Below are positions 5,905-6,197 of a stretch of 6,197 nt of DNA, one piece after another; position 1 is the first letter of the stretch; each line of letters begins with the position of its first letter. The notes beneath the pieces were generated by a model. It was given only the letters and a program-made list of their open reading frames with translations, searched no databases and was not told the DNA's origin. The position numbers and the translations under genes are program-made. The stretch is from Desulfotomaculaceae bacterium (GTDB taxonomy: Bacteria; Bacillota; Desulfotomaculia; Desulfotomaculales; Pelotomaculaceae), in NCBI GenBank assembly GCA_028704035.1, contig JAQVLS010000100.1:1-6197 (forward strand). The letters are read 5' to 3'.

Positions 5905-6197
5905 GGCACACCTCCGAAGATCTCTGATAACCGACTAAATAATAGAACATTATTTATGTACCAGGAATTGATCTGAGACCCGCTGTAAAACATAATCAAG
6001 GTCCCTGTCGCGAGAAAGGGGCCAAAGGGAATCAGGTCCTTCCTGCTTTTTACCCGCAGCACAATCAGCAACAAGCCGGCCAGACCCGCAAGCAGGCATC
6101 CCAATAGAACAGCGATTATTCCATTGGGCCAGCCCAGGCACACTCCAATTACAGCCGCCAGCTTGATGTCCCCGCCGCCCATGCCTCCCCGGCTGAC
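5898..6197 (-). CDS. pilD: Prepilin peptidase (A24 family), C-terminal part only
   Basis: The frame enters from the right edge and gives 99 residues to a TGA stop at 5900-5898. GMGGGDIKL near its beginning is the second GxGD catalytic aspartate motif of the bilobed aspartic prepilin peptidases. These membrane proteins cut the leader after Gly and usually N-methylate the new N-terminus. Two or three hydrophobic segments follow (AAVIGVCLGWPNGIIAVLLG, then LLAGLAGLLLIVL), with a basic loop and the family-typical IPFGPFLATGTLI. The first catalytic aspartate and the N-terminal methyltransferase-like region with its cysteines would lie outside the window. The stop overlaps the pilB start by 7 bases, placing it first among the visible genes of the pilus operon. 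It could equally be named gspO or comC by homology, but the neighbours favour pilD. Confidence 0.92.
   Translation of the reverse strand, partial: VSRGGMGGGDIKLAAVIGVCLGWPNGIIAVLLGCLLAGLAGLLLIVLRVKSRKDLIPFGPFLATGTLIMFYSGSQINSWYINNVLLFSRLSEIFGGVPW

Noticed and set aside
3089..6197. Reading the cluster as a competence comGA-comGB-comGC operon.
   Set aside because: Gene order fits, but the ATPase (512 residues, with N-domain and tetracysteine), the platform protein (410) and the pilin (155) are all longer than typical ComG proteins. A DNA-uptake role is still possible.

Overview
All seven recognisable genes lie on the minus strand, so the window reads from its right edge to its left. The content points to a Gram-positive anaerobe of the Clostridia, perhaps the Pelotomaculum/Desulfotomaculum side of the Firmicutes. 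This is inferred from the trmK-nif3-zinc-ribbon gene order, the three-domain YqfO-type Nif3 protein, a type IV pilus set of the PilD/PilB/PilC kind, strong GGAGG-type ribosome binding sites and a moderate GC content. No rRNA or other taxonomic marker is present, so genus is not claimed.

Right part (about 6197 to 2474): a pilus-assembly or secretion module. It holds the C-terminal part of a prepilin peptidase (cut by the window edge), a PilB/GspE-type assembly ATPase overlapping it by 7 bases, a PilC/GspF-type membrane platform protein, and one prepilin with a class III signal and a GspG-like DPWG motif. The peptidase would process the prepilin, the ATPase would power assembly and PilC would anchor the ATPase in the membrane. 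No PilT retraction ATPase is visible. The ATPase starts too late to carry the tandem MshEN c-di-GMP motifs that many PilB proteins have. A 147-base structured gap with several competing hairpins lies just before the pilin gene.

Boundary (2473 to 2248): an intergenic region with two tandem 53-base imperfect palindromes, 59 bases apart, that look like REP-type elements. A good sigma-A-like promoter for the next operon follows.

Left part (2247 to 1): a housekeeping operon. trmK (tRNA m1A22 methyltransferase) overlaps a TTG-started nif3/yqfO gene by 10 bases. A terminator-like hairpin with a T tract follows, then the start of a coiled-coil C4 zinc-ribbon protein (COG1579 type) cut by the left edge. 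I saw no convincing plus-strand gene, no tRNA or rRNA, no CRISPR and no transposase. I did not find a clearly new system. The least ordinary pieces are the pilin leader, the tandem palindromes and the MshEN-less ATPase.
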